A stretch of 64,000 bases of DNA from Ectothiorhodospiraceae bacterium BW-2 (lineage in GTDB: Bacteria; Pseudomonadota; Gammaproteobacteria; Thiohalomonadales; Thiohalomonadaceae): positions 3,992,071 to 4,056,070 of the forward strand of contig CP032507.1 of assembly GCA_008375315.1 (NCBI GenBank), read 5' to 3'. Positions 1 to 8,543 of the stretch are shown here, piece by piece. Within the stretch, counting starts at the first letter, position 1. Every line of letters begins with the position of its first letter. The notes beneath the pieces are model-generated. The model made no database searches. It was not told the origin of the DNA and saw only the letters and a list, made by a program, of their open reading frames with translations. The position numbers and the translations under genes were made by a program.

Positions 1-805
1 GATCAAAGCGATTACTCTCATCTATGTTGACTTGGCTATAGAGCGTCCCTTGTTGATCTCTTATCTGCACAAAATAGCCGCTGGCCTCGGCCACACTCAG
101 GCGATACTCCTGATCATTAAGCGCAATGGTGACCTCTCTTGGAGGAGCTGACTCATCGACACCACCGGTGCTATAGAGAGAAGCGGCAAGGCCATTACCT
201 AAGTCAAATTCGGACTCATCTGTTGTGCCTATAGTTAATGGCTGAATCATATAGATCCAAAGGCCGTTATTGCTGTCAAAAGTCGTTAAGGAACCACTTT
301 GGGTACTCATATCACGAAATTGCCATGAACTATTATCAAACGCAAATAGTCGTAGTGGCTGTTGAGAGTATTGGGAAAAGTAGCTGGTTAATGAGGCTAA
401 ATCAGTTACATTAGGCCCCAAACCCACTAAATTCCAACCCGGTTGTAAAGTGGTGCCATCTAAAGTGTATCCCTCACCAATGAGAGTGAGGTTGACTCCC
501 TCTCGGTTCGATTTAATCCATACCCCTCTGTTTCTTAGATAGGAGAGAGACATCTCACCGAGAGAGCCGCTATCACTTATCATATCGTAAAATTGCCAGC
601 CGCCATTAATAAAGGCAAAAATACGCTCAATCCCCTCTTGAGCGATATCTTTTACAAGCGGGTTGGTATCATCTTCTAAACCGTCGGAATAGAATGAAAC
701 CAAATTCCAGCCATTATTCAGTGTAATAATCTGTTCCGCTACCACGGTACGCGATAGAGTAAACAGTGATAAAATAATCAAAAACAAGATATTTCTTTTC
801 ATCAT
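1..805 (-). CDS. Giant secreted protein with tandem GWNLV modules, N-terminal part (cut by window edge)
   Basis: Translating the minus strand from the ATG-ATG at 805-800 gives an uninterrupted frame of 268 codons running off the left edge. It opens with a signal peptide (MMKRNILFLIILSLFTLSR then VVAEQ). Two modules of about 80 residues follow: GWNLVSFYS near residue 32 with RIFAF, WQFYDM and GVWIK further on, then GWNLVGLG near 121 with RLFAF, WQFRDM and GLWIY. After them comes a beta-rich stretch like that following the modules in the giants at 2154-8459 and 13194-21590, so this is a third paralogue whose size cannot be seen. The two ATGs are adjacent and no strong ribosome site decides between them. 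The function of the module is unknown to me; extracellular or surface location is inferred from the signal peptide. Confidence 0.85.
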   Translation of the reverse strand, partial: MMKRNILFLIILSLFTLSRTVVAEQIITLNNGWNLVSFYSDGLEDDTNPLVKDIAQEGIERIFAFINGGWQFYDMISDSGSLGEMSLSYLRNRGVWIKSNREGVNLTLIGEGYTLDGTTLQPGWNLVGLGPNVTDLASLTSYFSQYSQQPLRLFAFDNSSWQFRDMSTQSGSLTTFDSNNGLWIYMIQPLTIGTTDESEFDLGNGLAASLYSTGGVDESAPPREVTIALNDQEYRLSVAEASGYFVQIRDQQGTLYSQVNIDESNRFD

Positions 806-1019
806 AGCTACAATCGTCCCATAAAAAATTAGGCTGAGCTTATACTCGGCGCGACCAGCTGAATAAAGCTTACTTCATTCATTTAAGTTATTAACATAAA
901 ACAATTATCATGTTTTGAACGCTCAAAAGTCCACCGCGAAGACTATAGCCAACTCGGTTCTGTTCATCGCTTGGGTTTTGTGCACAGCTAACCGCTGTAG
1001 CTTAAGAAAACCAAACACA

Positions 1020-1030
1020 GGGGGGGGGGG
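1020..1030. repeat. Homopolymeric tract of 11 G
   Basis: The base before 1021 and the ten that follow are all G. It lies about 215 bases upstream of the start of the minus-strand module protein. Tracts this long are prone to slipped-strand length change in bacteria, but this one is outside any recognised promoter or reading frame. Confidence 0.7.
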
Positions 1031-1190
1031 AGCCCTACTCAAATTTAACTTCCCTAAATATAGCCGTTCAGCTAGCGCTTGTCTAGCTAAATTGACAGCC
1101 ATTAGCTTCTCCGGCTGAGCCATTCTCTCCTTCTCTCGATCCCGCCATACTCCGTACCGCCAGCATTATGACATTTTTAACTTATAAGCT

Positions 1191-1227
1191 ATTGATATAA
1201 AAAATAGTTATCAATCTTTATAAAGAT
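1191..1227. promoter_or_regulatory. Nested AT-rich palindromes, possible operator
   Basis: ATTGATA (1191-1197) is matched by TATCAAT (1209-1215), and overlapping its right arm is a perfect 14-base palindrome ATCTTTATAAAGAT (1214-1227). The arrangement lies about 180 bases before the coiled-coil gene at 1409. No regulator can be assigned; chance palindromy in AT-rich DNA is possible. Confidence 0.3.
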
Positions 1228-1408
1228 CAAAAATGTACAGCATAAAGTATCATTCGTGGAATAAGCGGCTTAAAAGCTGCATAATATCTAGTACAGGCGC
1301 CGGGATTCCTTGAGTGTTCGCCGGTTTTTTTGATCCCTTAAGCCCCACCATAGTCGCTTGCCGTCCTTAATTTTTTGGCGAAGTTAGTGTTAAATAGAGA
1401 GGTGTTAA

Positions 1409-2044
1409 ATGTTAGCTGAAGAAGATATCTCCTTTATTAAAATCCACCTAGGTGGATGGTTAGCTGAGCAGTCACTCGGAAAACCACCAGTTGTCTATGA
1501 AATTGAACTACGAGAACGAATGGTGCGGGTTGAGGAGGCGCTAAAAAATCAGGGAGATGAGCTGAAATCCCAGCGCGAGCTCATTCGTGACCTCATGCTC
1601 CATATTGACAAGCGCTTTGAGCAGGTCGATAAGCGCTTTGAACAGAACGATAGACGCTTTGAAGAGATATTGGCGCAAATGGATAAGCGCTTTGAGCAGG
1701 TTGATAAACGCTTTGAGCAGGTTGATAAACGCTTTGAGCAGGTTGATAAACGCTTTGAGCAGGTTGATAAGCACTTTGAGCAGGTTGATAAACGCTTTGA
1801 GCAGGTTGATAAGCGCTTTGAGCAGATCGATAGGCGCTTTGAGCAGGTTGATAAGCGTTTAGAGCAGATAGCAGAAGAGAATAGACGGCGTTTTGAGCAA
1901 ATCGATAAACGGCTCGATCAACAACATAATGAAATTATAGCGATTCATCTGGAGATTAAGCAGCAGATACGCTGGTTTTTTGCAACGACTGTCGCGGTGG
2001 GTAGCTTAGTGGTAGCGGCACTGCGGCTCTGGCCTATGTCGTAG
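1409..2044 (+). CDS. Heptad-repeat coiled-coil protein with C-terminal membrane anchor
   Basis: A 211-residue protein of unknown function. A short N-terminal part (1-60) is followed by roughly twelve heptads of the type DKRFEQV (residues 67-154), a second coiled stretch (155-185) and one hydrophobic segment (about 189-208, WFFATTVAVGSLVVAAL) with only a few residues after it. The heptads predict a long parallel coiled coil on a tail anchor. The repeat is also a 21-base DNA repeat, so copy number can change in frame. The start is supported by GAGAGG seven bases before ATG. The gene is convergent with the giant protein at 2154-8459 and shares a bidirectional terminator with it. Similar tail-anchored DKRFEQ-type proteins occur in other bacteria without assigned function (general recollection). 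Confidence 0.8.
   Translation: MLAEEDISFIKIHLGGWLAEQSLGKPPVVYEIELRERMVRVEEALKNQGDELKSQRELIRDLMLHIDKRFEQVDKRFEQNDRRFEEILAQMDKRFEQVDKRFEQVDKRFEQVDKRFEQVDKHFEQVDKRFEQVDKRFEQIDRRFEQVDKRLEQIAEENRRRFEQIDKRLDQQHNEIIAIHLEIKQQIRWFFATTVAVGSLVVAALRLWPMS
1607..1870 (+). repeat. 21-base tandem repeat inside the coiled-coil gene
   Basis: Units of gataagcgctttgagcaggt plus one base are repeated about twelve times with few changes, interrupted once by a four-codon insert (LAQM) after the third unit. The near identity of the central units, including synonymous sites, indicates recent expansion. Confidence 0.85.
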
Positions 2045-2094
2045 AATTACGGTTACCGCGCCCTCCCCCCCCCGCGAAGATAATGGGAAGAGAT

Positions 2095-2124
2095 AAAAAA
2101 ACCGGCACCAAGGTGCCGGTTTTT
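2095..2124. terminator. Bidirectional rho-independent terminator
   Basis: ACCGGCACC (2101-2109) and GGTGCCGGT (2112-2120) form a perfect stem, flanked by an A run on the left and a T run on the right, so it can stop transcription both ways. It sits between the convergent ends of the genes at 1409-2044 and 2154-8459. Confidence 0.95.
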
Positions 2125-2153
2125 AAGTTATGAGCAGAACTCAGGCTTTAGCC

Positions 2154-5100
2154 CTACTGCGCCTTAGGCAGGTCGATAGAGCGGAAGAGACCGCTATTGC
2201 CTAAGGTAGTGCGTACCTCTTCAGGGAAGGCGTCACCTGCAGTCATCACCTCAGCACGAACGATTTGGTTATCTACAACCTGAATCAGTAGTGCGGGTTG
2301 TGGATCGTGCGCTTCACCATTGGTGAAGTTAAACGGTCCGAAGGTGAGACGGCCTGCATCCACAGTGCCACCGCCATTAGTTGTAGCCGTTGCTAGCCCC
2401 GGCCCTTCAACAGAGACCGAGACCCCCTGACCATCAATGCGGCTGTAGTCGTCGATAGAGACCAAGTACATCCCATCTGCCACAACTCGTTCGCCACCCC
2501 CTGCATTATGGGTCGCCCAAGTGTGGTGTTCTGGTGCGAAGCGACTGTTCTGCTCGCTACCGCTACAGATGCAATCCCAATCCTGCACTTGGGTTCCCAA
2601 GGCACGACGGTTTGCGTAGTAAACATGGTAGGAGGCTGAGTTAGTAGTCGCAGGCCATGCCGGATAGTAACGGCTATGGAGATCCATATCGTGCCCATGC
2701 GTCCACTGCAGGGTAATGGTCATCGCGCCACTTTGAGGCGGAACCGCTGGCTGTACGGTAATGTCAGTAAAGTCAACCACCTGCTCGTTATAGTTACCGC
2801 CGATAGTCGCTTCAGTGAAGGTGTTATCCCCATCAGCCAGTTCGACATAGTCAGTAAAGCGCACCCGATAACGCAGGTAGTTATCAGCGACCGGTGTCAA
2901 TGTCGGTACTAGAACCGTATTGTCACTTAGCGTGGTCGCTACTGTTGCTGCATCGCCGGTGACGGGACTTCCCATCGTCTGTGGCAGGGTGCTGATCGGC
3001 AGGTTATCGACCCCGCGACCGGAGCTGCGCAGGTACTCTAGCGTTAGAGATAGATCGTTAGGCAGGCGTAAATTGGCCGGTATATCGATGACCAGTTCGC
3101 CATCTATACGCGCTAATGTCTGCCCTGATACCGGCGTAATATGGGTAAAGAGTTGCGCCCAGTCAGCATCCAGACCCGCTTGGGCCAGTTCGATAACTTC
3201 GCTATCGGCCGGTTGGTCCATCTCAAAACTACCAGTTGCGGTCAGGAAGTTGGTTGAGGTGACCTGATAGGTGTAGGGGCCGTAGATGAGATCGGAGACA
3301 TCAACGGTAGTGGTTGAGCCTTCCAATACAACTTGACGCTCAAATACCGGACGACCACTGTAGTCGTACAGTGATAGCATCACGGTTTCACCATAAGCAC
3401 CTGTTGCGTTAAGGGTTATACCCAAATCACCTACGCTAGCGGCTTCATTGGTAATGTAGAGTGGCTGTGATAGAGCCGACTCGCCATTCATGTTAGTCGC
3501 TTGTACCTGCAACTCATTGTCGTAGTGGGTTAGTTGGTAATCGACATCGAAGAACCAGAGGCGGTTACCGGTCTCATCAGTGACCTCATAGAGGGCACGC
3601 GCCTGACGGGTATCGTTACGGCTCACCGGAATATCGATAATGTCGCCATTGAGGATAAATTGTAGCCCATTCGGCGCCTCATTGCCTGGACGAATCGCAT
3701 CGTAGTTACCGGCACGACCATCGAAGCTGATTAAACCGCTCTCTTGATCCATCGAGTAGTTATCGATATGGACAATCGGTGCACCTACTGCCGCTTCAGT
3801 CGTGGTGTAGAGGTAGATATTACCTAAGTCCTGACGAGTACCGGCCGGGGCGACAATCTCTAGCTGCTCGGTGGTGATAAAGTTATTCTCACCGGCATTG
3901 TAGGTCGCATTCAGGCCATACCACTGTCCAGCGGTTAGGCTTGGAATGTTAAATTCACCTGCGGAGTCGGTGACTACGGTGCGGCGATTGCCGGCTAGGT
4001 CGCTCAGGATGACGGTTGCCCCGGCTGCGAGTGTGACTTCGCCGTCACCGGTGATTTGGCTGTCATTGTCGTGGTCGTAGTAAACGACGCCGGTAATGGA
4101 GCCAAAGGAGGGGAAGTAGCTACGAATCGCGGTTTGAGTCTCACCGAGTCCGGCACCGTTACGCGCTTGGACTCGAATTGAGTTGGTCCCTTCACGCAGG
4201 TCGATGGTGGTACGGAAAGTCGAGTCGGGGTTAAGCGCCAGAGGCCGCACCTGCCCATTCAGCACGATAGAGGCGGCATCGCGCACTCGACTCTCGGCTG
4301 TTCCTGCACCGTCAGCGTCGCCATAAGGAACGGGCACTAAAGTACCATCTACATCCTTATATTCGGTAATAGAGCCTTCAACGACAACAACGCCGCCCTC
4401 TTGGACACTGCCGACACTCGCTTCAATGAGTGGTACGACTTGGGAGTCCCACGCGACGGATGGTAGGGCTATGGTGACTTGCTGCGGAGCAGCGCTATAG
4501 ACTAGTTCGGTTATCGTCTCATTCACTGCGGTATCGACTTCGCGCATGACCGTTAATGAGTCGGCATAGAGGCCGTAGTCGTTGCTACCGGCCACAGGGG
4601 TGACGACTAGGTCATATACGCCAACGGGTATCGCGCTAATCGTGATACTGCCCGTCTCATCGGTAGTATAGGCTGTGCCGTTAAGCTCTACCGTAGCACC
4701 AATCGCCGGGTTACTGCCCGCAGTGACAGTCACAGTCACATCGCGAGTCGGAATGCGATCCATATCGATATTGACATCGACAATATCTTCCAGCTCATCG
4801 GTAGTGGCAATATCGCGCTGGAACTTAGGTACCGGCTCTAGGGTGACATAGCGGAAGCCTGCTTTATCAGCATTGACCCGCAGATAGGAGGTGGTCATCT
4901 CCTCTACACTAACGGCACCATAATCCATCCGTAGCTCGCTAAACTGGTAGTAGCCGCCACGGTTAGAGCGGGTTGTCCGCTCCGGTACTCCTTCGCCAGG
5001 AATGACTGCCGCATCTTGTACCATGAGTAGTGCTGAGGGCTGCTGGGTAAAGGGAACTCTAAGATTCCCTGAGGCTTCAAACACAAACGGTACGCGGCTA

Positions 5101-8100
5101 TCGTCGGTATCGCCATCACCATTTAGGTCACCGGCGACAATGGTATTCCCATTTGTGTCAGTGTAGCTCTCTTCGGCATAGATCACGGCCCGAACTTTGA
5201 CCTCGACCCCCTCTGAACCAATGTCATCGATGTAACGCGGGCCAGTGTCAGCCGGGTTGGCGTCAGGGCCAATTGGAGCCGGCTCTAGCAGCGCTTTCAT
5301 CAGCTCTGGATCTGAGAGTTTGGCCACTAGGTGGTTCCAGTTCAGGATGGGGGTCTTAACATTCGGATTGGTTAGGGCGATTGTCATACTATTACTAGGA
5401 TTATCGCTATCATCAACCCACTGATACCCACCATTGCCATCGGGAATCAGGCGCCGAGTCTCGTAGTTGCCGTTACTAAAGTCTGGATCTGTCCAGCGAA
5501 TATCGAGCTCCCAATAGACTGAAGGGGAGACGCTCTCCGGATTAGGTGTGCTGCCTGATACAGTACGGTTATAGACATAGAAGAAGCCCTTCTCCTGACT
5601 ACCGCGAATATCGAACATGCAATCGCGTAAAGCGATACTCCCTTCGCCACCCTCTAGTGTCTCACTCACCGGATAGAAGAGGCGTGCTACACTATCGGTG
5701 GCACAACTACTGCCGCTGATGGTCGTAAAGCTAAGATACTCTGGATTGACGGCTACTTTTAGCTGACCATCCCCCGAGACCTCTTGGTAGTCACGCGTGC
5801 CGTTTTGGTCAATATCGTAGTCGATTTCGAGTTTTAGATCGTAGTTACCGACTAGATAGTAGTCGGCAGCGGCATCTTGCCCCTCATCTAGGTAGGTGAG
5901 TTTACGCACAATTTCATCATGCGTCAGGCGGTGGCCATCTTCAGCGCCTAAGGCCTCTTTCACGGTGACCCAAAGCGGCGCACCATTCTCATCGACATCG
6001 GTGATTAAAATTCTAGCAGCACCGCCGCTATCGGCAACCACGGCACCATCAAGCGTCTCTTGGTTGTCATCCACATGGACTTTTAGCATCCAGCGATAGT
6101 TAGCTTGTGGGTCTTGGTAGGTGATGAACTGTTTGTTCTCTTCGTCGTGATCCAGATTAGCCAATGCAGCTGGGGCGACTAAGCGCACCAATGCCTCGTT
6201 AACCGGGGTGTTGTCATCACCCTCCTCAACATAACCCCGAATCGTTGCGGTACGCGGTACTTCGTTTAACTCAATAGTGTAAGTATCGTTACTACTAATA
6301 TCACCGACTAACAAACTAATAGTGTTGCGATAGTGGTCTGTTCGCAGAGCGTCAATTTGGATCGTTGGATCGCTAAAGGGCAGCGAGACATTGGCAAAGG
6401 TCACTTCGCCATTGATGTCGGTTAGCTGATGGACACCACCGGCCAGAGTCACTAGGGTATAGGGGAGTGGGTTGCCACTCTCTGCATTCACTACTTTGAC
6501 TGTAATATCACGAAGCATTGGGGTAATCTGTTTTAGCACAAAAGCGTAGTCGTGCAGACCACCGCTACCGTCCTTAACCATTAAACTCCCATCTTCCATT
6601 GAGGTCATCACCCAGCGATCTAAGGGTAGCTGCCCCTTAACCGCACGGCTCTCTTGGGCGTTATAACCGTAGAGCGCCTCGGATAGGCTCTCTAGCGGTG
6701 AAGTGTGAACCGCGCTGCCGGGGGCAACCGCTGGGGTTGTGCCGGCACCCAGTTGCGGGTCGATAAACTTTACGCCACGAGAGATACGCTCCCAACCACC
6801 CGGACGACGGGCATAGACATCGATTTCGGTACGATAGGGGGCGTCAACATTGGTGGTACCAAATTCGGCCAAGAGCGATAGATACTCATTCATTGTGCCG
6901 GAGATGAGTTGGCTCTGATAGGGGTCGATGGTGGCGTAGCCGCCTAGTAATCCATTAGCCGTAGCCTCTTCAAGTGTCAGTTCAGCTTCAGTGGTGCTGT
7001 CCATAACTTTTACGCGGCTACCACCAATCACTTTCCAAGCCCAGCCACCGGCACCCTCATCGTTAGTAGCTAACGCCTGTAGTGTCTCTACCGAAGAGGC
7101 AATGGTCGGGTTATCTGCGACAAAATCGGCTGCGACAGCTGCCTCCAGTCCGGTAAGATCATTGACCGCATCAAGGGTGGTATAGGGGGTGACATTGACA
7201 TTAATGCTGACATTGGGATTCTCACGACCGGCTTGGTGGAAAATAACCGAGCCAAACTGATTTCTGCCTAAGGTTGGCATAGTGACCGGACCGGCAGCAT
7301 TTAAGACCCGCGCGGTTACATCATTATCGGTAATCTCTTCATTCGTTAGTAGCCGACTTTGCTCTGGCGCTTCACCATTCATGATGGAGTAGATAACCGG
7401 AGCAGGATCGTTACTCACCACCACCTCTGTAGTGACAAAGCCTTCACGGCGTAGCTCTAGTTTTTGACCAAAGATAGAGACATTATCTAAACTAAGGCGA
7501 AATCCTTCAACCGGGTCAAGAATTGTGCCCATCGACTGCTCGGTGCCATCGCCATTAATTAAAAAGACTTCGACATCTTGCAGTAGTGTTGGCGCACCGA
7601 CTCCTGAGGGAATGCCATAAACAAACAGTACCGGCTCGGAGGTTGCAATCGATAGATCGCTGACATCAAAGCTCCCTTCGCTAGCACGAACTGCTGCGTA
7701 ATTATTACCAAAACTATCGGTAATTTGTAGGTTATAGTCATTGGCCTTAGGTACGGTTACCGTAACGCTATCTTGTCCGGGAATGATGATGGTTAGCTGT
7801 TCGGTTTCAGTTTCTGAGGCGGTTCCCGAGGTATAGATAGTGGCTTCAAAGTCACCGAATAGAGGGATGACTGTTGAAGCGGTGCCATTTATGGTCGCGA
7901 ATAGGGGTTCTGTGGCGTAAATCCAGACGCCCTTATCAGAATCAAGTTCGGTAAGGTTACCTTGTTCGGTTACAAAGTCATATAATTGCCATCCTCCATC
8001 AACATAGGCAAAGATTCGCTGTGGCTTAACATAACCATCTAGCGCATTAACCATTGAAGTGATATCAGTAATACCTTGACCAAGTCCAACCAAGTTCCAT

Positions 8101-8459
8101 CCCAGCTGTAACGAGTTTGCATTAACATTACTGGACGGACCATCTAATGTAATTGAAACATTATCAGAGGCATTAACCCATGCGCCTTTATTTAAAATAC
8201 TAGTGACTTTCCACCCACCTAGTTCACCAGAACCACTACTGAAATCATAAAATTTCCAACCACTATCATAAACAAAAATCCGTTCAACACCGTTTACTGC
8301 AAATGCCTCAGAGACTAACAAATCATCTGTAGAACCCTTAGAGTGAATCGAAACCAAATTCCACCCTTCTGTCAACTCCAACTGTTGGGATGCTGATGCA
8401 TTATTGAAGTTGAGCGCAGAAAGAACTGCCAAAGCAACTGTAGAATACCGAAATTTCAT
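2154..8459 (-). CDS. Giant secreted multidomain protein (2101 aa), two GWNLV modules and a DUF2135-like C-terminal domain
   Basis: Signal peptide (1-24), then module 1 (about 27-106: GWNLVSIHS, RIFVY, WKFYDF, GAWVN) and module 2 (about 116-192: GWNLVGLG, RIFAY, WQLYDF, GVWIY). The long middle holds several carboxypeptidase-regulatory-like beta sandwiches (near 650-700, 735-760, 1233-1286, 1452-1518) and Asp-rich loops that look like calcium sites (DYDIDQNGTRDYQEV, DLNGDGDTDD, DHDNDSQITGDG). Near residue 1912 a domain begins with LQWTHGHDMDLHSRYYP, resembling the DUF2135/YfaP beta fold. About 1500 residues parallel the protein at 13194-21590 (for example LHDYAFVLKQ against LYDYAFVLKQ). A ribosome site AGGGG lies nine bases before the ATG. 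It follows the lipoprotein gene by 84 bases and is probably co-transcribed. The role is unknown; extracellular matrix or adhesion is an inference. Confidence 0.85.
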   Translation of the reverse strand: MKFRYSTVALAVLSALNFNNASASQQLELTEGWNLVSIHSKGSTDDLLVSEAFAVNGVERIFVYDSGWKFYDFSSGSGELGGWKVTSILNKGAWVNASDNVSITLDGPSSNVNANSLQLGWNLVGLGQGITDITSMVNALDGYVKPQRIFAYVDGGWQLYDFVTEQGNLTELDSDKGVWIYATEPLFATINGTASTVIPLFGDFEATIYTSGTASETETEQLTIIIPGQDSVTVTVPKANDYNLQITDSFGNNYAAVRASEGSFDVSDLSIATSEPVLFVYGIPSGVGAPTLLQDVEVFLINGDGTEQSMGTILDPVEGFRLSLDNVSIFGQKLELRREGFVTTEVVVSNDPAPVIYSIMNGEAPEQSRLLTNEEITDNDVTARVLNAAGPVTMPTLGRNQFGSVIFHQAGRENPNVSINVNVTPYTTLDAVNDLTGLEAAVAADFVADNPTIASSVETLQALATNDEGAGGWAWKVIGGSRVKVMDSTTEAELTLEEATANGLLGGYATIDPYQSQLISGTMNEYLSLLAEFGTTNVDAPYRTEIDVYARRPGGWERISRGVKFIDPQLGAGTTPAVAPGSAVHTSPLESLSEALYGYNAQESRAVKGQLPLDRWVMTSMEDGSLMVKDGSGGLHDYAFVLKQITPMLRDITVKVVNAESGNPLPYTLVTLAGGVHQLTDINGEVTFANVSLPFSDPTIQIDALRTDHYRNTISLLVGDISSNDTYTIELNEVPRTATIRGYVEEGDDNTPVNEALVRLVAPAALANLDHDEENKQFITYQDPQANYRWMLKVHVDDNQETLDGAVVADSGGAARILITDVDENGAPLWVTVKEALGAEDGHRLTHDEIVRKLTYLDEGQDAAADYYLVGNYDLKLEIDYDIDQNGTRDYQEVSGDGQLKVAVNPEYLSFTTISGSSCATDSVARLFYPVSETLEGGEGSIALRDCMFDIRGSQEKGFFYVYNRTVSGSTPNPESVSPSVYWELDIRWTDPDFSNGNYETRRLIPDGNGGYQWVDDSDNPSNSMTIALTNPNVKTPILNWNHLVAKLSDPELMKALLEPAPIGPDANPADTGPRYIDDIGSEGVEVKVRAVIYAEESYTDTNGNTIVAGDLNGDGDTDDSRVPFVFEASGNLRVPFTQQPSALLMVQDAAVIPGEGVPERTTRSNRGGYYQFSELRMDYGAVSVEEMTTSYLRVNADKAGFRYVTLEPVPKFQRDIATTDELEDIVDVNIDMDRIPTRDVTVTVTAGSNPAIGATVELNGTAYTTDETGSITISAIPVGVYDLVVTPVAGSNDYGLYADSLTVMREVDTAVNETITELVYSAAPQQVTIALPSVAWDSQVVPLIEASVGSVQEGGVVVVEGSITEYKDVDGTLVPVPYGDADGAGTAESRVRDAASIVLNGQVRPLALNPDSTFRTTIDLREGTNSIRVQARNGAGLGETQTAIRSYFPSFGSITGVVYYDHDNDSQITGDGEVTLAAGATVILSDLAGNRRTVVTDSAGEFNIPSLTAGQWYGLNATYNAGENNFITTEQLEIVAPAGTRQDLGNIYLYTTTEAAVGAPIVHIDNYSMDQESGLISFDGRAGNYDAIRPGNEAPNGLQFILNGDIIDIPVSRNDTRQARALYEVTDETGNRLWFFDVDYQLTHYDNELQVQATNMNGESALSQPLYITNEAASVGDLGITLNATGAYGETVMLSLYDYSGRPVFERQVVLEGSTTTVDVSDLIYGPYTYQVTSTNFLTATGSFEMDQPADSEVIELAQAGLDADWAQLFTHITPVSGQTLARIDGELVIDIPANLRLPNDLSLTLEYLRSSGRGVDNLPISTLPQTMGSPVTGDAATVATTLSDNTVLVPTLTPVADNYLRYRVRFTDYVELADGDNTFTEATIGGNYNEQVVDFTDITVQPAVPPQSGAMTITLQWTHGHDMDLHSRYYPAWPATTNSASYHVYYANRRALGTQVQDWDCICSGSEQNSRFAPEHHTWATHNAGGGERVVADGMYLVSIDDYSRIDGQGVSVSVEGPGLATATTNGGGTVDAGRLTFGPFNFTNGEAHDPQPALLIQVVDNQIVRAEVMTAGDAFPEEVRTTLGNSGLFRSIDLPKAQ

Positions 8460-8543
8460 ATTTTTAAACCCCTAACTATAAATCCAAAATTTACCCAGCT
8501 CATAAAACAAGCGCAACAAGTGCGCTTGCTTACGGAGTTACGC

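Larger units (their letters stand above)
806..1408. other. Intergenic region between divergent genes, no convincing gene
   Basis: About 600 bases separate the divergent genes at 805 (minus) and 1409 (plus). Short open frames at 915-1118 (plus) and 923-1123 (minus) overlap almost completely, have no clear ribosome site and resemble no family I know. The region holds an 11-base G run (1020-1030), an AT-rich stretch with nested palindromes (1191-1227) and presumably the promoters of both flanking genes, which I could not place with confidence. Confidence 0.6.

Noticed and set aside
915-1123. Two short overlapping open frames on opposite strands in the spacer
   Set aside because: They mirror each other, lack ribosome sites and recognisable similarity, and one runs through the G tract; treated as non-coding.
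1298-1326. Possible terminator with T run at 1323-1330
   Set aside because: The GC-rich segments are mostly direct rather than inverted repeats; only about four base pairs can form.
1541-1862. Open frames antisense to, and in another frame of, the 21-base repeat gene
   Set aside because: A 21-base repeat keeps every frame open and periodic; only the DKRFEQV frame has a ribosome site, a non-repetitive N-terminus and a membrane anchor.
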